From Micrasema longulum (lineage: Eukaryota; Arthropoda; Insecta; Trichoptera; Brachycentridae), in NCBI GenBank assembly GCA_022494885.1, contig JAGVSM010002417.1, positions 62,001 to 126,000 on the forward strand: DNA of 64,000 nt. The letters are read 5' to 3'. Below the pieces are notes generated by a model that had not been told where the DNA came from, did not search any database, and saw only the letters and a program-made list of their open reading frames with translations. Below, piece after piece: positions 1 through 11,194 of this stretch. A program made the translations under genes and the position numbers. Position 1 is the first letter of the stretch. The number at the start of each line of letters is the position of its first letter.

Positions 1-301
1 TTATTTTATTAAAAGCTACATATTATACTTTTAGTTACCTAGTCTACGAAACTTTTCAGTGGAATGCGTTTTTTTAAACGGGTTCGTTTTACACACATAC
101 ATTATATTTATGTTAATAGAGCAATTCTCTTGTTGAATAAAGCTTCTGCATTTAATATAGATTTATTTTTCTGTACATATGGGCAGTTCTCAGGTAACTC
201 TTTTCGAATGTTAAAAATAATATTGACGATCTATGTATATATTCGTGAACATAAGTACCTATATATACATGTATATACATACGAGAATATATATAATAAA
301 C

Positions 302-400
302 CGAATTGTGGTCCCGTAGTAGTGTTGTACTCTCAAATCAGATGACCGAGATTGGAACCTCACTCTACGACAACTTGATTCATATTTTCACACAGTTATG
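302..400 (+). repeat. SINE1 copy, degraded 5' part
   Basis: The segment carries the SINE1 head (ATTGTGGTCCCGTAG, then a weak B-box region and CACTCTACGACAACTTGATT). It has diverged strongly from better copies such as 11,916-12,104, and the tail is lost after about 400. Confidence 0.6.
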
Positions 401-419
401 CAAGACTTTTAAACGACCA

Positions 420-1830
420 AGAAATTAAAGTGTGTTCATAAACAATAAAAACTTTAATATTTATCTTTAAAAACATGCATATATATGTGTGAATATGAAC
501 GACATATTTACTTCCATAAGATGCTTGTAAAATTGTATTATTCCTGTTACAAAGTTTGTCATTGTGTAATGGGATTATACAGGCCAGAATTAATTATAAC
601 ATTAATAAATAAATAATTTGTCTTAGATTTGGACATACTCAAAACATTTCAGAGTTACGGAGCTTTAAACTTTTATCGAAAGGTAAATTCACCCTTCAAG
701 TAACCTTTATGTTGATGTAGGGATCCTGGGATATCAAACCGATAGCCTAATTTCAATCCTTTACCTTTATCGACCAGTTCCTTAAATAACAATAAAAAAC
801 GGTCTACGATATCCTGCCCCCTTTTTACCTCAAAAAGGACGATCCCCATACCTACATATCTATATATTTTACACAGTCATCTTCAACCCCGTAAAACTAG
901 CAGAGCCTTTTAGCTAAACGAGAAGAATAGAAACGTTACTTTATTTCCAAAAAAAATATTGTTAGTTATCTTTTGAAAAATTATAATAATAATAATAGTC
1001 TTCGCGGTTTATTGACAAAAATAAAAATCTCGTTATTAATTTTGTAGTTTTGGGTAATAGATTTCTCTGGATTACGTCTGGTCTGCCTAACTAGGTACCT
1101 ACAACCTTTTTTGAGGTAGACATTTTTTTGCAAAATAAACAATAAAACGACTACCTACTAGTTAATGTATTACAGTTATATGTGATTTAATATCTTGCTA
1201 TTTATTTTTATTGTTTATTGTGTATATACTTCACGAAAATAAATTGATTAAGGAGTACTCATCATTAATATGACTTGTAATTAGGAAGGAGGACTGTACA
1301 AATGTACAGTTTACTTTTTTTTTACTGTTCATCTGTCACTTAAATATTTTTTCAAATCTATAATACAATTTTTTAATTGGTAAAACAAAATGATATTTAA
1401 GCAAACAAAAAAAATACACTTATTTTTCTTAACTCTTGTGTGGCTGTGGTGTAACACGTGTCTACATAGGATACAAGACTTGATATATGTCTCTTATTTA
1501 TTTAAATAATAAAGTTATATTTTTTTTGTTTTTAATCTTCTAATAAACATTTTCACATCAGATAAGCAAATTAAAATTTGTACACATATGCTAAATTTAC
1601 TGTGCGAAGTATAGAATGAAAGTGATGTCAATACCATAATAAATCTGTTTTACTGTGTAAGAAAGAGCGCGAAAATAGAACTATAACAAGGAAGACCGAC
1701 TCGCTATTCTGTGGCCGGTGTTTGTGTAAAAGAGACAAAAACAAAAGAAGACATTCGTTCTATCAGTCGGTTATTGGCAGTAAGGGAGTGTACGCTAGTT
1801 ATATGTCAGGCATATTAGTTGGCATACAGA
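420..1830. other. AT-rich stretch with no recognised feature
   Basis: I see only AT-rich DNA with homopolymer runs and no coding frame, tRNA-like box or long inverted repeat that I can support. Confidence 0.5.
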
Positions 1831-1838
1831 CAGGAACC

Positions 1839-2015
1839 GGGTTGTGGTCCCGTTGCTAGTGTCGTGGACTTACGGATCAAATGTCCAAGGTTCGCACTTC
1901 ACTCTACCACAACTTGGTTCCCATTTTCTAATAGTGGGTTATTTACAACTCGTTAAAAATGGCTCCTAAATTCAATATTTAGGTAAAGCATAAAAACGCA
2001 AATATTTTTTATTTT
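1839..2015 (+). repeat. SINE1 copy, near full length
   Basis: The head starts GGGTTGTGGTCCCGTTGC and the B-box-like stretch is decayed (GGTTCGCACTT). It is followed by the SINE1 body (CCCATTTTCTAATAGTG, ACAACTCGTTAAAAATGGC) and the tail AACGCAAATATTTTTTATT. The internal order matches copies at 11.9, 15.0, 32.3 and 43.9 kb. A polymerase III transcribed, LINE-mobilised origin is known for such elements generally; here it is inferred. Confidence 0.85.
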
Positions 2016-2411
2016 TTTTAACATATATATTTTTATGATTTTCAATTTATTTTTCTAAAACGGGTTAAATTCGTATTATATATTATGGAAAAAAAATTAT
2101 TTAACAGTAGGAATGTCTACATGTTTCTTCTGAATTTTAAAATATTCTGTCTTTTGCTTGAGGTAACACGATGTCATATCACCGCTTGTAATGGAATTTT
2201 GTAGCACAGCTTTTTAAGAATTAATTTTATCCTTAAAAAATAATGTTAGTACTATGAAAAAAACATTTATTGTTATTTTAACGCAAAAAAACGTTTTCAT
2301 AAACGTAAATATTTATTTTTTACTCAAAACACATAACATGTATATGTATTAACTACCTTAAACTAGTTAAGTAGTGAGTTACATAAATAAATAAAAAAAT
2401 GTTTTTACTCA

Positions 2412-2470
2412 GTGTTGCATAGAATACTTACTACCAATAAGCAGTACCAATACTCCAATCGCAGAGTATT
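2412..2470 (-). repeat. SINE2 3' fragment
   Basis: The minus-strand SINE2 tail is recognisable by the modules GTACCAATACTCCAATCGCAG and GTTGCATAGAATAC. The remainder of the SINE is absent. Confidence 0.5.
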
Positions 2471-2499
2471 TTATCAAATTATTCACACTAACACATTAC

Positions 2500-2620
2500 A
2501 ATAGAAATGGAGAACATTTATGAGGGCTTAACATTCACAATTCTGTCTATGTTCGAACATACACATTTTTTCGATTCTTTCAACTGTGATAATATTGAAG
2601 GGCAGGAATTTTAATTGATA
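2500..2620 (-). repeat. Fragment of a LINE-associated repeat also at 36.1 and 58.7 kb
   Basis: The string AACATTCACAATTCTGTCTATG and the following CATTTTTTCGATTCTTTCAACTG match, with substitutions, the block at 58,810-58,875. That block is part of a longer shared repeat containing the GGCTGGTTTAAGTGGCCAC motif. Confidence 0.5.
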
Positions 2621-2644
2621 CAGGTTAGATTCAACTGACTGAAT

Positions 2645-2830
2645 GAAGACGTTCAGTGGTTTAAAAAAAAATGTTTATAGATTATTTATTTATAGATTAC
2701 AAACTAAGTAAATTAAAAAACTGTATATTTTTATCTATCGTATTATCAGAGCTGTGATTTTTTTAAGATTTGTGATTGTGAAATTACTCCGCCTGTAGTC
2801 GGTTGGCTTCCAATAAACATATCTATTTAT
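2645..2830 (+). mobile_element. MITE-B copy, partial
   Basis: The end-like ATGAAGACGTTCAGTGG is followed by the family core TATCGTATTATCAGAGC and a T-rich stretch leading to GAAATTACTCCGCC. The same order occurs at 53.4 and 63.6 kb on this strand and at 10.7, 59.8 and 61.2 kb on the other. Confidence 0.6.
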
Positions 2831-2839
2831 TTACTGAAA

Positions 2840-3290
2840 AATCATGTAGTTTTTTTTAAATAAACTCAAGGAAAACTATTTTTAAAAATAAGACCTATTG
2901 GGTTGATAATTATCAAATGCGGGTATTTCCACGACGATCCACTACAGTGTCCATGTGAAACTACTACCTTTGAATTGAAACAGAGTTTTTTCAGAGTAAT
3001 AAAGAAGACATGTTTTAATTTAAACAGCACTAAAATGATCTTTTTTTCTCTACATTTTGTAGAAATATAAAAAAAAAGTAATTGGGTGGACATACTGGCG
3101 TTTGATATTTATCATCTCAATTACAGATTTCAAATTAATTTATTATAAATACAGAAGGAGAGGGGAAAAAAATTAATTCTAAAAAAATAAACATTATGAA
3201 AATGAAACATTTAAGTTTGTAAGTGAAAATTCTTGATGGAAGTTCATTGTAATTTATTATATGAATAAAACACGAGTGATACTTTAATCC
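2840..3290. other. No recognised feature
   Basis: AT-rich sequence. A 75-codon open frame lies on the minus strand but has no recognisable domain and no supporting splice or codon-use signal. Confidence 0.4.
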
Positions 3291-3302
3291 ACAAATTTGG
3301 AA

Positions 3303-3360
3303 TATCCAGTGACCGGTTTCATCGCTTTCGCGACATCTTCGAGACTGGTATCTTTATTAA
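3303..3360 (-). ncRNA. Hammerhead-ribozyme-like motif, degraded (type gamma)
   Basis: Read on the minus strand: ACCAGT, a corrupted core CTCGAAGA (one extra base compared with CTGAAGA), a helix closed by a GAAA tetraloop (TCGC-GAAA-GCGA), TGAAAC, then CGGTC followed by ACTGG. ACCAGT and ACTGG can pair as helix I around a GTC cleavage triplet. The extra core base suggests it is no longer active. Related arms occur at 50,940-51,078. Confidence 0.45.
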
Positions 3361-3379
3361 AAAGTTAAATGTATTTATA

Positions 3380-3950
3380 CAGAACAGAAGTAAGGATACA
3401 TAATTCAAAGTTATATGTAAGTAAATTAAATAAAGTTATTTTTATCTTAAGGATCATTATCAACAAATTTTCTTTGGGTTAACTAATGAATTGATATAAT
3501 GCTATTTTAATGAGTTTAAGCATTTTTTTTTTATGGGACACCAAAAATAAAATAAAATAAAAGAATAACAGTGAACTAAAATATGAAACATGTCTATCAA
3601 TCTTCGAGCTCACGTACCGAAGTCGTTATAAGCTATTCGTTTTTTATCAATTATTTACTGAGGAAATGGCTCCAAAAGAGACTATTTTAAAATTTGGTCA
3701 CGCAGATTTGGGTCTATTGTCAAGATACGTTTGTGTCACTTTTTACCACTCGACTATGTGACGTAAGTGTAGAGGAGTAGAAATATTCTTAAGTTATCAA
3801 GAATATTCAACCACTAGTGAATGGTTCAATAATATAATACTTAGGCCGAGTCTAAAGAAATTCAATATGTCTTTATTTTTTTTTATATAAAACATAGAAA
3901 CTGCATTGCTTTACAAATATGTTTATATCTCGATAAAATATCAATATTTA
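3380..3950. other. No recognised feature
   Basis: AT-rich, with no supported gene or repeat boundary. Confidence 0.4.
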
Positions 3951-3956
3951 TAAATA

Positions 3957-4615
3957 ACTAGCGGACCCGACAGACGTCGTCCTGCCCGAATGTTGGCTTG
4001 CCTGCTTTTAGCTTGGGAAAATACTTTTCATTGATAAGTGGGTACCTAGGTACTTGTTTGTGATTAAATTACAAAACTAAAAATTGTTAATATTCAAATA
4101 TTGAATTTAAGTAGGTACCGAGATACTCGTTTATGGTTGCATTCCAAAACATAAAATAATTATTTTTTCAAATATGGCATTCTTTTAGCAAACGTCAAAC
4201 TCCGGTCTTCTAACCAACAGAGGGGTATACTTATGCAGGAAAACGATTTTTAAAAATGTATTGAATTTAATATTATTTTAGTATTACCAGAAATCCAGTA
4301 AAAAGAAATAAATGGGTAGAAATTATAAAATCCACAAAAAACAAATGCGGTTTGTAAACATTTAAAACCAAACTTTATTTATACACAAAAAAACAACATC
4401 ATTCCATTTTTTTGTAAATGCATTCTCCTCGAATGCAATCCTGGTAGATCGATGAATATGCTTCTTACTTATTTTTTACAGATTAGATTGAAGATTTTAA
4501 TATCTACAAACACGCACAGCGCAAAGATCTACTTTTTTTCTGAAAACCAAAAGTAAATCGGTTTAGCCGTTTAGAAGTTCAGTGACATCACACGTACAGA
4601 GGAATTAAATATCTA
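3957..4615 (+). repeat. Probable interspersed repeat with a conserved start and end
   Basis: It begins with CTAGCGGACCCGACAGACG and ends in a segment AAATCGGTTTAGCCGTTTAG followed by CACACGTACAGAG. From general knowledge these two word groups bracket interspersed repeats in many invertebrate genomes, but I cannot assign a class. There is no second copy in the window, so the boundaries are approximate. Confidence 0.4.
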
Positions 4616-4619
4616 AATT

Positions 4620-5860
4620 ACAATAAACAGTACTAGAATATTTTTTCACTTTAATAATATTTTTGTACATTATTTTATTATATAGAATCAACAAAACCTT
4701 AAAATTTCGACAATATGTTTATTAAATTTAGTATTACTTTCAAAAAACATATTTTTTAAATATTTCTTGATTAAAACTCCGTAGTTAATAGTAGACTTAT
4801 AATTAAATACATTTAAGTAGTGCGTTTATATTGTAATGGTTTTCTCACTTTTTGAAAGCAAAAATTTAAACCAATATACCTGGTTTAAATGTGTATTTTA
4901 ACTAAAAAAATAATATCTTACAAAACGCAAAAAATATGTTAAAAAACAAACCAAACGTACGAAAGACAAATAGTTACATTAACTGTAAATTCCATGATTT
5001 CTAAATTTGTTTTTAAACTAATTGTTTTATCTAATATTAATGCAAAGATATGATTTTTTTAATACGGTACATGGTCGGCACACAGCAAAAATAAAATATA
5101 TGTGTACACAATAAAAGAAAACATAAATAGTAAAAGGTACATTTGTATCGTGCGTGAAAATAAATTAGTAAAGTAAATAAAATAAATATTTAATTGGGCT
5201 ATTTATACACCGCGATATGAGTGTGAATTTACGTACGTATGTACAGAAAAAATACCTTTGTAGTATGTGAAATTGGTCTTATTCCAAACCAGTTTCACAT
5301 TTCCGACAGATATTTTATGCCAGTGTGTGCTTTGACCCAAGGCAAAAAATGCCTAAAATATAAATTGATGCGTCTACAATCTAAATCTTAATAATATCTC
5401 TAGCCGGGAGTTTCGGTTTTTATGGCCGCGGAGGACCCGTGATATTTTTTATACCTGGCCAACCACCTTATTATGCGTCTGAAATTCCCAACAGGTGAAC
5501 GATTGTGGTCCGTCTTCCGTTTACTGAATATGGCGGACCTATGTTTGTATGGAGCTCGCCTGACAGGGCCGTGGCCAGGCTTTGTAATCAGGGCCTCAAC
5601 GTCCAGGCAGGCCGATTTTTTAAATATTTAAAACACATAATTTAAACAATAAACACACATATTTTTAATAATTATAACACGTTTTTTGCTGAAATGGATA
5701 TATATTTCCTAACTTAAAACAAATTTAAAGAAAACGCTAGAACCCTAATTAAAAATTATAATTATAATTCAATCTAACTGTACCTACGTAATATTTTTTT
5801 TTTAAACACTTTAATATTCTAATTATTTTCTCTTGTTTATAGCCGCGAGAGCGTTTAGAA
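4620..5860. other. Mostly featureless, with a GC-richer patch at 5,395-5,615
   Basis: Ordinary AT-rich DNA, except that 5,395-5,615 is clearly richer in G and C (for example GGCCGCGGAGGACC, CTGACAGGGCCGTGGCC). No long open frame, splice-site pair or repeat partner was found for the patch. Confidence 0.35.
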
Positions 5861-5868
5861 TAGCAGCC

Positions 5869-6116
5869 CAGGACCCCGATTACAATGGGAAGTTAACAGA
5901 GTTATCTTCGACTGTCTATTAAGAAACAACGATATGTGTGTACGAAAATGCGTATATTTGCATGAACATCTAAAGTATCTTCGTCGGTAACCTATAATTG
6001 AACACGTTTAGAAGAAAGAAATGTATGCATATTCTGCTTTTCATACAGAAAACGTAATTTTACTTTGTAGATAAAATTGAAGATAAATATTTACTTCCCA
6101 TTGTAGTCGGGGCCAA
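5869..6116. mobile_element. MITE-A copy, uninterrupted
   Basis: Terminal inverted repeats are visible: ACCCCGATTACAATGGGAAG at the left and its imperfect complement ending TAGTCGGGGCC at the right. The interior includes TCATACAGAAAACGTAATT and ACTTTGTAGATAAAATTGAAG, shared with copies at 6.8, 23.3, 26.9 and 57.2 kb. There is no coding capacity, so it is non-autonomous. The parental transposon family is not identified. Confidence 0.75.
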
Positions 6117-6261
6117 GGCAGGCAGAGCCTTCTTTGTTGGTTCCCTGGCTACACCCCTGTTGCCTGCTATAAATCCCATACCGCCTTCAACATTAGGCGT
6201 GGTCATTAAAATTGCATACAACCGTTACTCGCATTTTTAAAATATTATATTTATTTACTAA

Positions 6262-6436
6262 GAAACATTTGCGCTTTTGTGATTTACTCAAATATTTAAA
6301 TTTGAAGTTTTTTTTTTAATGACTTGTATGTAACTTACTTAGAAAATGGGAATCAAATTGGGTGAAAACATAAAGTGAGGTCCGAACCTACGATCTGTGA
6401 TCCGCGAGTCCGCGACACTAGCCACGGGTCCATAAC
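6262..6436 (-). repeat. SINE1 copy
   Basis: Read on the minus strand, the copy has the SINE1 head (TGGACCCGTGGCTAGTGTC), a diverged B-box zone, the body and the AACGCAAATATT-like tail (here GCGCAAATG). Confidence 0.8.
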
Positions 6437-6597
6437 TTGATTCAATAATTTCGTTTGTCAAATCTACAGCTTATAACACAAAATTTATTATAAGTATACC
6501 ATTAAAATTGTTGCATAAACATAACAAATAACAGGTTTTCACATTTTACAAATAAAATCATTAAAAATAAATCTACATGTTTGGAATTTACACCATA

Positions 6598-6644
6598 TCC
6601 GCATCCAGTGGTGCATAGGACACAGCATTGGTACTCTAATATGG
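6598..6644 (-). repeat. SINE2 3' fragment abutting MITE-B
   Basis: CAGTGGTGCATAGGACAC followed by AGCATTGGTACTCTAAT is the SINE2 tail in minus orientation. It is cut exactly where the MITE-B end begins, as at 10,749. Confidence 0.6.
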
Positions 6645-6745
6645 AAATTCAGTGTTATTTTTTATTTGTTAAGAGACTATCAAACTATGCCAAATTAAAA
6701 AAAAAAATATATACGTATATCGTATTATCAGCGCTCTATGAGCCT
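6645..6745 (+). mobile_element. MITE-B copy, 5' part only
   Basis: It starts ATGGAAATTCAGTG, continues AGACTATCAAACTATGCC, and reaches the family core TATCGTATTATCAGCGC. It diverges soon after, so the right half is missing. Confidence 0.6.
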
Positions 6746-6814
6746 TGCACCTAAGCATGGTACTCTCATTCTACCTTTATATTATTTTTATTTTTTTTTC
6801 TTCTTTTTTTTGTT

Positions 6815-7228
6815 TTTTTTTTGCACCCCGACAGGCCAGGGTCCGTATTCTAAGGGTGAGTTAAAGTTCATCTTCAATTTTATCTACAAAGTAAAGTAAA
6901 GTTGTCATTTTGAATAATAAAATATGTTAACATTTTTTTTTCTAAACATGTTTAATTAAAGGTTACCGACGATGATACATTGAATTTTTACATAAATATA
7001 CACACTTTCGTACATGAATATCGATATTTGTTTAAACCGTCTCAGTATATACCGATGAAGATAGCCGTTATAATCGCGGCCCAGGAAGCCCAATTACAGT
7101 GGTGAATTTCAACACAGAACACCCAGGCACGAGAAAAATCACATTTTAATTTTTGTGTTCTCACCGGGAATCGAACCCGGAACCATCCGTGCGTGAGTCA
7201 AGCGTCTTGACCACTACACCACGGAGGC
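6815..7228 (-). repeat. SINE4 copy split by a MITE-A insertion
   Basis: The 3' end (TTTTTTGCACC then ACAGGCCAGG) lies at 6,815-6,840. The rest resumes at about 7,084 (AAGCCCAATTACAGTGG) and runs to the tRNA-like head at 7,228. The head contains a good B box (read on minus: GGTTCGATTCC). The 245-bp interruption is a MITE-A copy, so the MITE inserted after the SINE. Confidence 0.8.
6840..7083. mobile_element. MITE-A copy inserted in SINE4
   Basis: It shares the MITE-A interior (TTCAATTTTATCTACAAAG, TAAACATGTTTAATTAAAGG) and ends in ATAATCGCGGCCC. The flanks rejoin to the SINE4 sequence of the 20.3 and 26.4 kb copies. G and C runs at both junctions prevent exact placement of the target duplication. 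Confidence 0.8.
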
Positions 7229-7247
7229 TGCCAAAATCCTTGTGATT

Positions 7248-7412
7248 GCCTCCGTGGTGTAGCGGTCAAGACGCTTAACTTACGCACGGAAGGTTGCGGA
7301 ATCGACTCCCAGTGAGAACACAAAAATTAAAATGTGATTTTTCTCAAGCCTGGGTGTTCTGTGATGTAATTCACCACTGTAATTGGGTCTCCTAGCCTGT
7401 TGTGGTGCAAAA
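7248..7412 (+). repeat. SINE4 copy, head-to-head with the preceding copy
   Basis: The head is GCCTCCGTGGTGTAGCGG (good A box) with an altered B box (GGTTGCGGAATCGAC). The body is the family ACAAAAATTAAAATGTGATT, and the end TGTTGTGGTGCAAAAAAAT opens an A-rich simple repeat. The anticodon-loop position (ACTTACG; ACTCACG in other copies) suggests derivation from tRNA-Val(CAC), by analogy. Confidence 0.85.
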
Positions 7413-7419
7413 AAATAAA

Positions 7420-9735
7420 ATAATAATAATAATTTTAATAATAATAAAAAATAAAAAAATAAAAGGATAGTATTCCCATCCGTATTCTACCACTATGCCT
7501 AGGCGTAACTTTATGGCAAGTTTACGAGTAAGGCCCTATGTGGTCGTGCCCACCCCTCAGGATCCCCTCAATGCCTCTGTTTTTTTTCATCATAAATATA
7601 ATATGCACAAAATGTACAAAAAATTTATAATACAAAAATAGAAAACTATTTTACTTATTGATTATTAAGAAGGTACATACATGAACAGAATATATAAAAG
7701 GAAAAATAATGAAACCCACCAAACCGCGAAACCAGCTTGTCAGCAGGAATTAAGTATATGCAAATAATGACTAAAAACTTATTGTAACGCATTTGTAATA
7801 CACAATAATAATATTTTACAAAATTAAATGCAAACATGAAAACAAAATGAGCATAAAATATGCACAAATACTGAAAGAAAAAAAAACGAAAACAAGAGTA
7901 CGTAAGCAAAACTGAAAATTAGAGAGATCCACATTTGAATTTGATAAATTAGTTCATTGTTATGTATTATTACATCTCAACTCAGTAAATGACGCGGTTA
8001 TGTGTGCTTTATAACTTTACAAATTTGATATGCTTATGTGCAAAGTGTCAAAGTAAATAAATAAACGGGAACTTGCCTCACACGTCTTATATACTTGATC
8101 TAGTTTACTTTTCCTACTAAAATGTCAAAAGCATAAACATGTTTGATTAACATCAAATCAAATATTTATTTTAATCATTACCATAAATCAGTTTACGATG
8201 TAAACATAAATACATCGGTATTATATGTATAAATACCGGTTATTAGGTAATCGACATATTTGACCAAGTTGAATAATATTAGGAGCGATGTGGGTACGAT
8301 AAAAAAATATTAAAAAGAACAGTTTTTTTTTCAAATACCCTATGTTTTCATATAAATACGTAATTTGGAATTTTTCCCGTAATTTTTTTTAATTATTGCA
8401 TTAATTTAAATAATTGGTTTTAGCGTAATTTTATTTTTATCATAAATACCTTTATAACCTAACATTTTTTCGTATCTTTGCATAAAACTCAACTAAATGT
8501 GACAAATTGTATCGTCATTCCTTATTTTTTTATTTTTCCATACATGTATATACATATAGTTTTCATTACAAAAATACACTTTGAAAAATACATATTAAAA
8601 TTAAGCTATAACATAAATTGGCAAAAATGCCCACAAAGACTTCAGCGTCTGAGCGTGGGCCATTGCTTTTTTAATTATTAATAAGTTTATAGCATATAAA
8701 TATGGTATGACATGACCATAAAAAAAAGAAAAGAAAAAGAAAAGAAAAACAAAATTAACATATGCTGATATTACGAAAACCGGATTTATTTGAAATACGC
8801 ATTTTATTTTTGATTTTAATTTTTAAAAAATTAAAAAGGTATCTATCTGTTTCTTCCATGCTAATCCAAGCACTCAAACCTACTTTAAACCGTACCAGTG
8901 ATTTAATGTTTTGTAATTTCTTAGTTAGAAGATTGAAGGATCTTGGACCAACATGTAAGGAGTGCCTCTGTGCGAACTTAGTTCTGCATCCAGGAACTGA
9001 CAGTACACTATCGGATCTATTGCTAATACGATTTAAATTATTACTAAATAATTACCTATTTAAGTGAAAGTATTTCAGGTACTAAAATAAATATAATTTT
9101 CTAAAACTATAATATATTACAGAGCATTACGTACACAATATTGTTTAATTATATATATACATCAGTATGGCATAAAAATGAATACACGTATCTTTATACT
9201 CAACTACGTTTTCTCCGAATGAAATTTTAATTTCCTCGTGCAACTTAATACGAATGAGACTCAAGGACAATGCAAAGTGCAGCAAAATGCAACCAACTGC
9301 AACAAGCTATCACCCTAGACAGATGTTACCCTTGTGTGAACCTTCTAGCTACGGGTATAATTATTACCTCCAGTTGCGTTTTATTTATTCTTGAATTTTA
9401 CCTGTTTACGCAGACAGAAACAGACATTTAAAAAAAACATTTAAGTAAAAGTTAGGCCCATTTTCTTTACGAAAAAGATTATCATACGATTATAAACTAG
9501 CCAAAAATTTAATGATTTGGAATAGAAAGGTTTTGATAACAGAATGTGCACATTTTAAGCCCCAATCATCTAAAACGAGAAGCTTGATTGATAAGTATTT
9601 ATGTGAAAATCATTTAAAAATTACATTAATATAAATAGGCAAATGATTAGGAAAGTGCAAAAAGTTAATTATCAGAGTTCATTTTTGTATGGTTAATCGA
9701 TCTTCGTCAGTCACTTTTTTTGTATATTTTTTATT
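7420..9735. other. No supported gene
   Basis: Contains AAT-type simple sequence at 7,410-7,465 and an A/G-rich tract at 8,720-8,750. Plus-strand frames at 8,478-8,681 and 8,762-9,067 (101 codons) have no recognisable domain. The second could be a decayed LINE but I found no diagnostic motif. Confidence 0.35.
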
Positions 9736-9739
9736 ATTA

Positions 9740-10090
9740 ATAAAACATAACTCCTAGGAGTTATATTAGAAACTATATTAATAACGATCACTTTTAAAAA
9801 GATTCAAGAAATATTTTTTAAATGCTACACTTTTAGATTTACTATTCGACATTTTGTTTTTTAGTTTATTGAGCAATTTATTGAACTGTAAACGGCCAAT
9901 ATTTTCAAGAAATCTTTTGCCAAACTTCGTTGAGCGAAATTTAGATACATGAAGATTTTTTGAGTTTCGTGTATTGTGGTTGTGAATATCAAGATTAAAT
10001 GTGTATTTTAAATTTGTGTGAGCAGAAAAGTTTATGACGTTCAAAATAGTATTGATGATGTCATGCAGTGCCATTAACTTGTTGAAGTGA
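9740..10090 (-). pseudogene. LINE reverse-transcriptase C-terminal remnant
   Basis: A minus-strand frame of about 98 codons (9,778-10,074) contains the run HNHNTRNSKNLHVSKFRST followed by KFGKRFLENIGRLQFNKL. This is the typical region after the reverse-transcriptase domain of Jockey/CR1-group LINEs, where a YNTRxS motif precedes a WN.LP-like segment. It is the extreme 3' end of a 5'-truncated copy. The catalytic polymerase domain is absent, so it cannot be functional. Confidence 0.6.
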
Positions 10091-10707
10091 TCATTTTTGC
10101 ACTGTCTAATATTTACTTCATGCCCATGACTGAACGTCTTTATTTCCTTTTTTAAGTTACAGAAAAAATCGCCGTAAAATCAAAATGGTTTCAAAACTAT
10201 TTTCAGTATCAAATGATAATTCAGCTCTTCCAAACTGTAGATGTTACGTCCATATTTTTTAGCAGCAAAAATAATTATGTGAAAGCACCATGACGATAGG
10301 ATGAAAGCGAACTTTTATGTACATATCATAATAATATATGTACCTACCTAATAAACTGGCATTTACACATACATAAATATTATAGGCACATAAATGCACT
10401 TGCATTAATATTATGCATTGAAATGCATGGTCTGTTGCTCCCGCAGGTATCTTCCTGCATATTAACCTGCCCCTCTGAAACATATACTATCCAATGTCTA
10501 GTATACATAATGTAGCTACAAAGCCGTCAGCTCTGCGCCATGCCAGCGTAAAACATGTGAACGAATTCCTACTTCGTACAGAAAACTTTGTGGTATCACT
10601 AACCATCGTGATATTTTAATTTTATTTATATATTTCATCATTACTATCACACTCTTACCGGCAATTGTCCCTATGCCATTGCGTGATTCAAAATATGAAA
10701 TCACAAA

Positions 10708-11160
10708 TTTTACTATAGTGGTGAATAGGGCACAGCATTGATACTTCAATGAGAAAGTTCAGCCTTACGGAAAATAAGATATAAAACATGTTTTTTTACG
10801 CATGGTAAAAATTAGAGCATTTTGTACTGTAGTTTCTTAAAAAGATAAAAAAATATTTAAATAAAATTTAACTACTTTAACCGAAGTCACTAGTTCATAT
10901 AAATCAACCAATGATAAGAGAGTTGTGGAAAATTTCCGGTTTACGATACATCTACGGATAAATCGGCAGAACTGACTTGTGAACTTGAGACGTCACACGC
11001 GAAGTAATTTAAAAAATACAACACTTTAAAAAATAAAAGCGCTGATGATACAATACACAAAATATAGAAAAAAAAATTGCTTAGTTTAAAAACAAATAAA
11101 AAAATATGAAAAACCACTGAACTTCCTCATTACAGCGTATCTTAAATATTTTATAAATAA
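10708..11160 (-). repeat. SINE2 3' part split by MITE-B
   Basis: The SINE2 tail reads GTGGTGAATAGGGCACAGC to 10,749 and resumes after the MITE as ACAGCGTATCTT at 11,132. Joined across the gap, the two halves match the uninterrupted SINE2 order seen at 57.7 kb. Confidence 0.65.
10749..11131 (-). mobile_element. MITE-B copy with clear terminal inverted repeats
   Basis: The left end ATGAGAAAGTTCAG and right end CTGAACTTCCTCAT are inverted complements with one mismatch. The interior holds the family core in reverse (GCGCTGATGATACAATAC) plus CAACCAATGATAAGAGAGTTG, shared with 61.2 kb. No coding capacity. This is the best copy for defining the family ends. Confidence 0.75.
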
Positions 11161-11194
11161 AACTAAAATGATTAATCTAACGCACCAGATTCAG

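Noticed and set aside
8762..9067. A 101-codon plus-strand gene
   Set aside because: No domain, no start or splice context, and no conservation evidence; possible decayed LINE but unproven.
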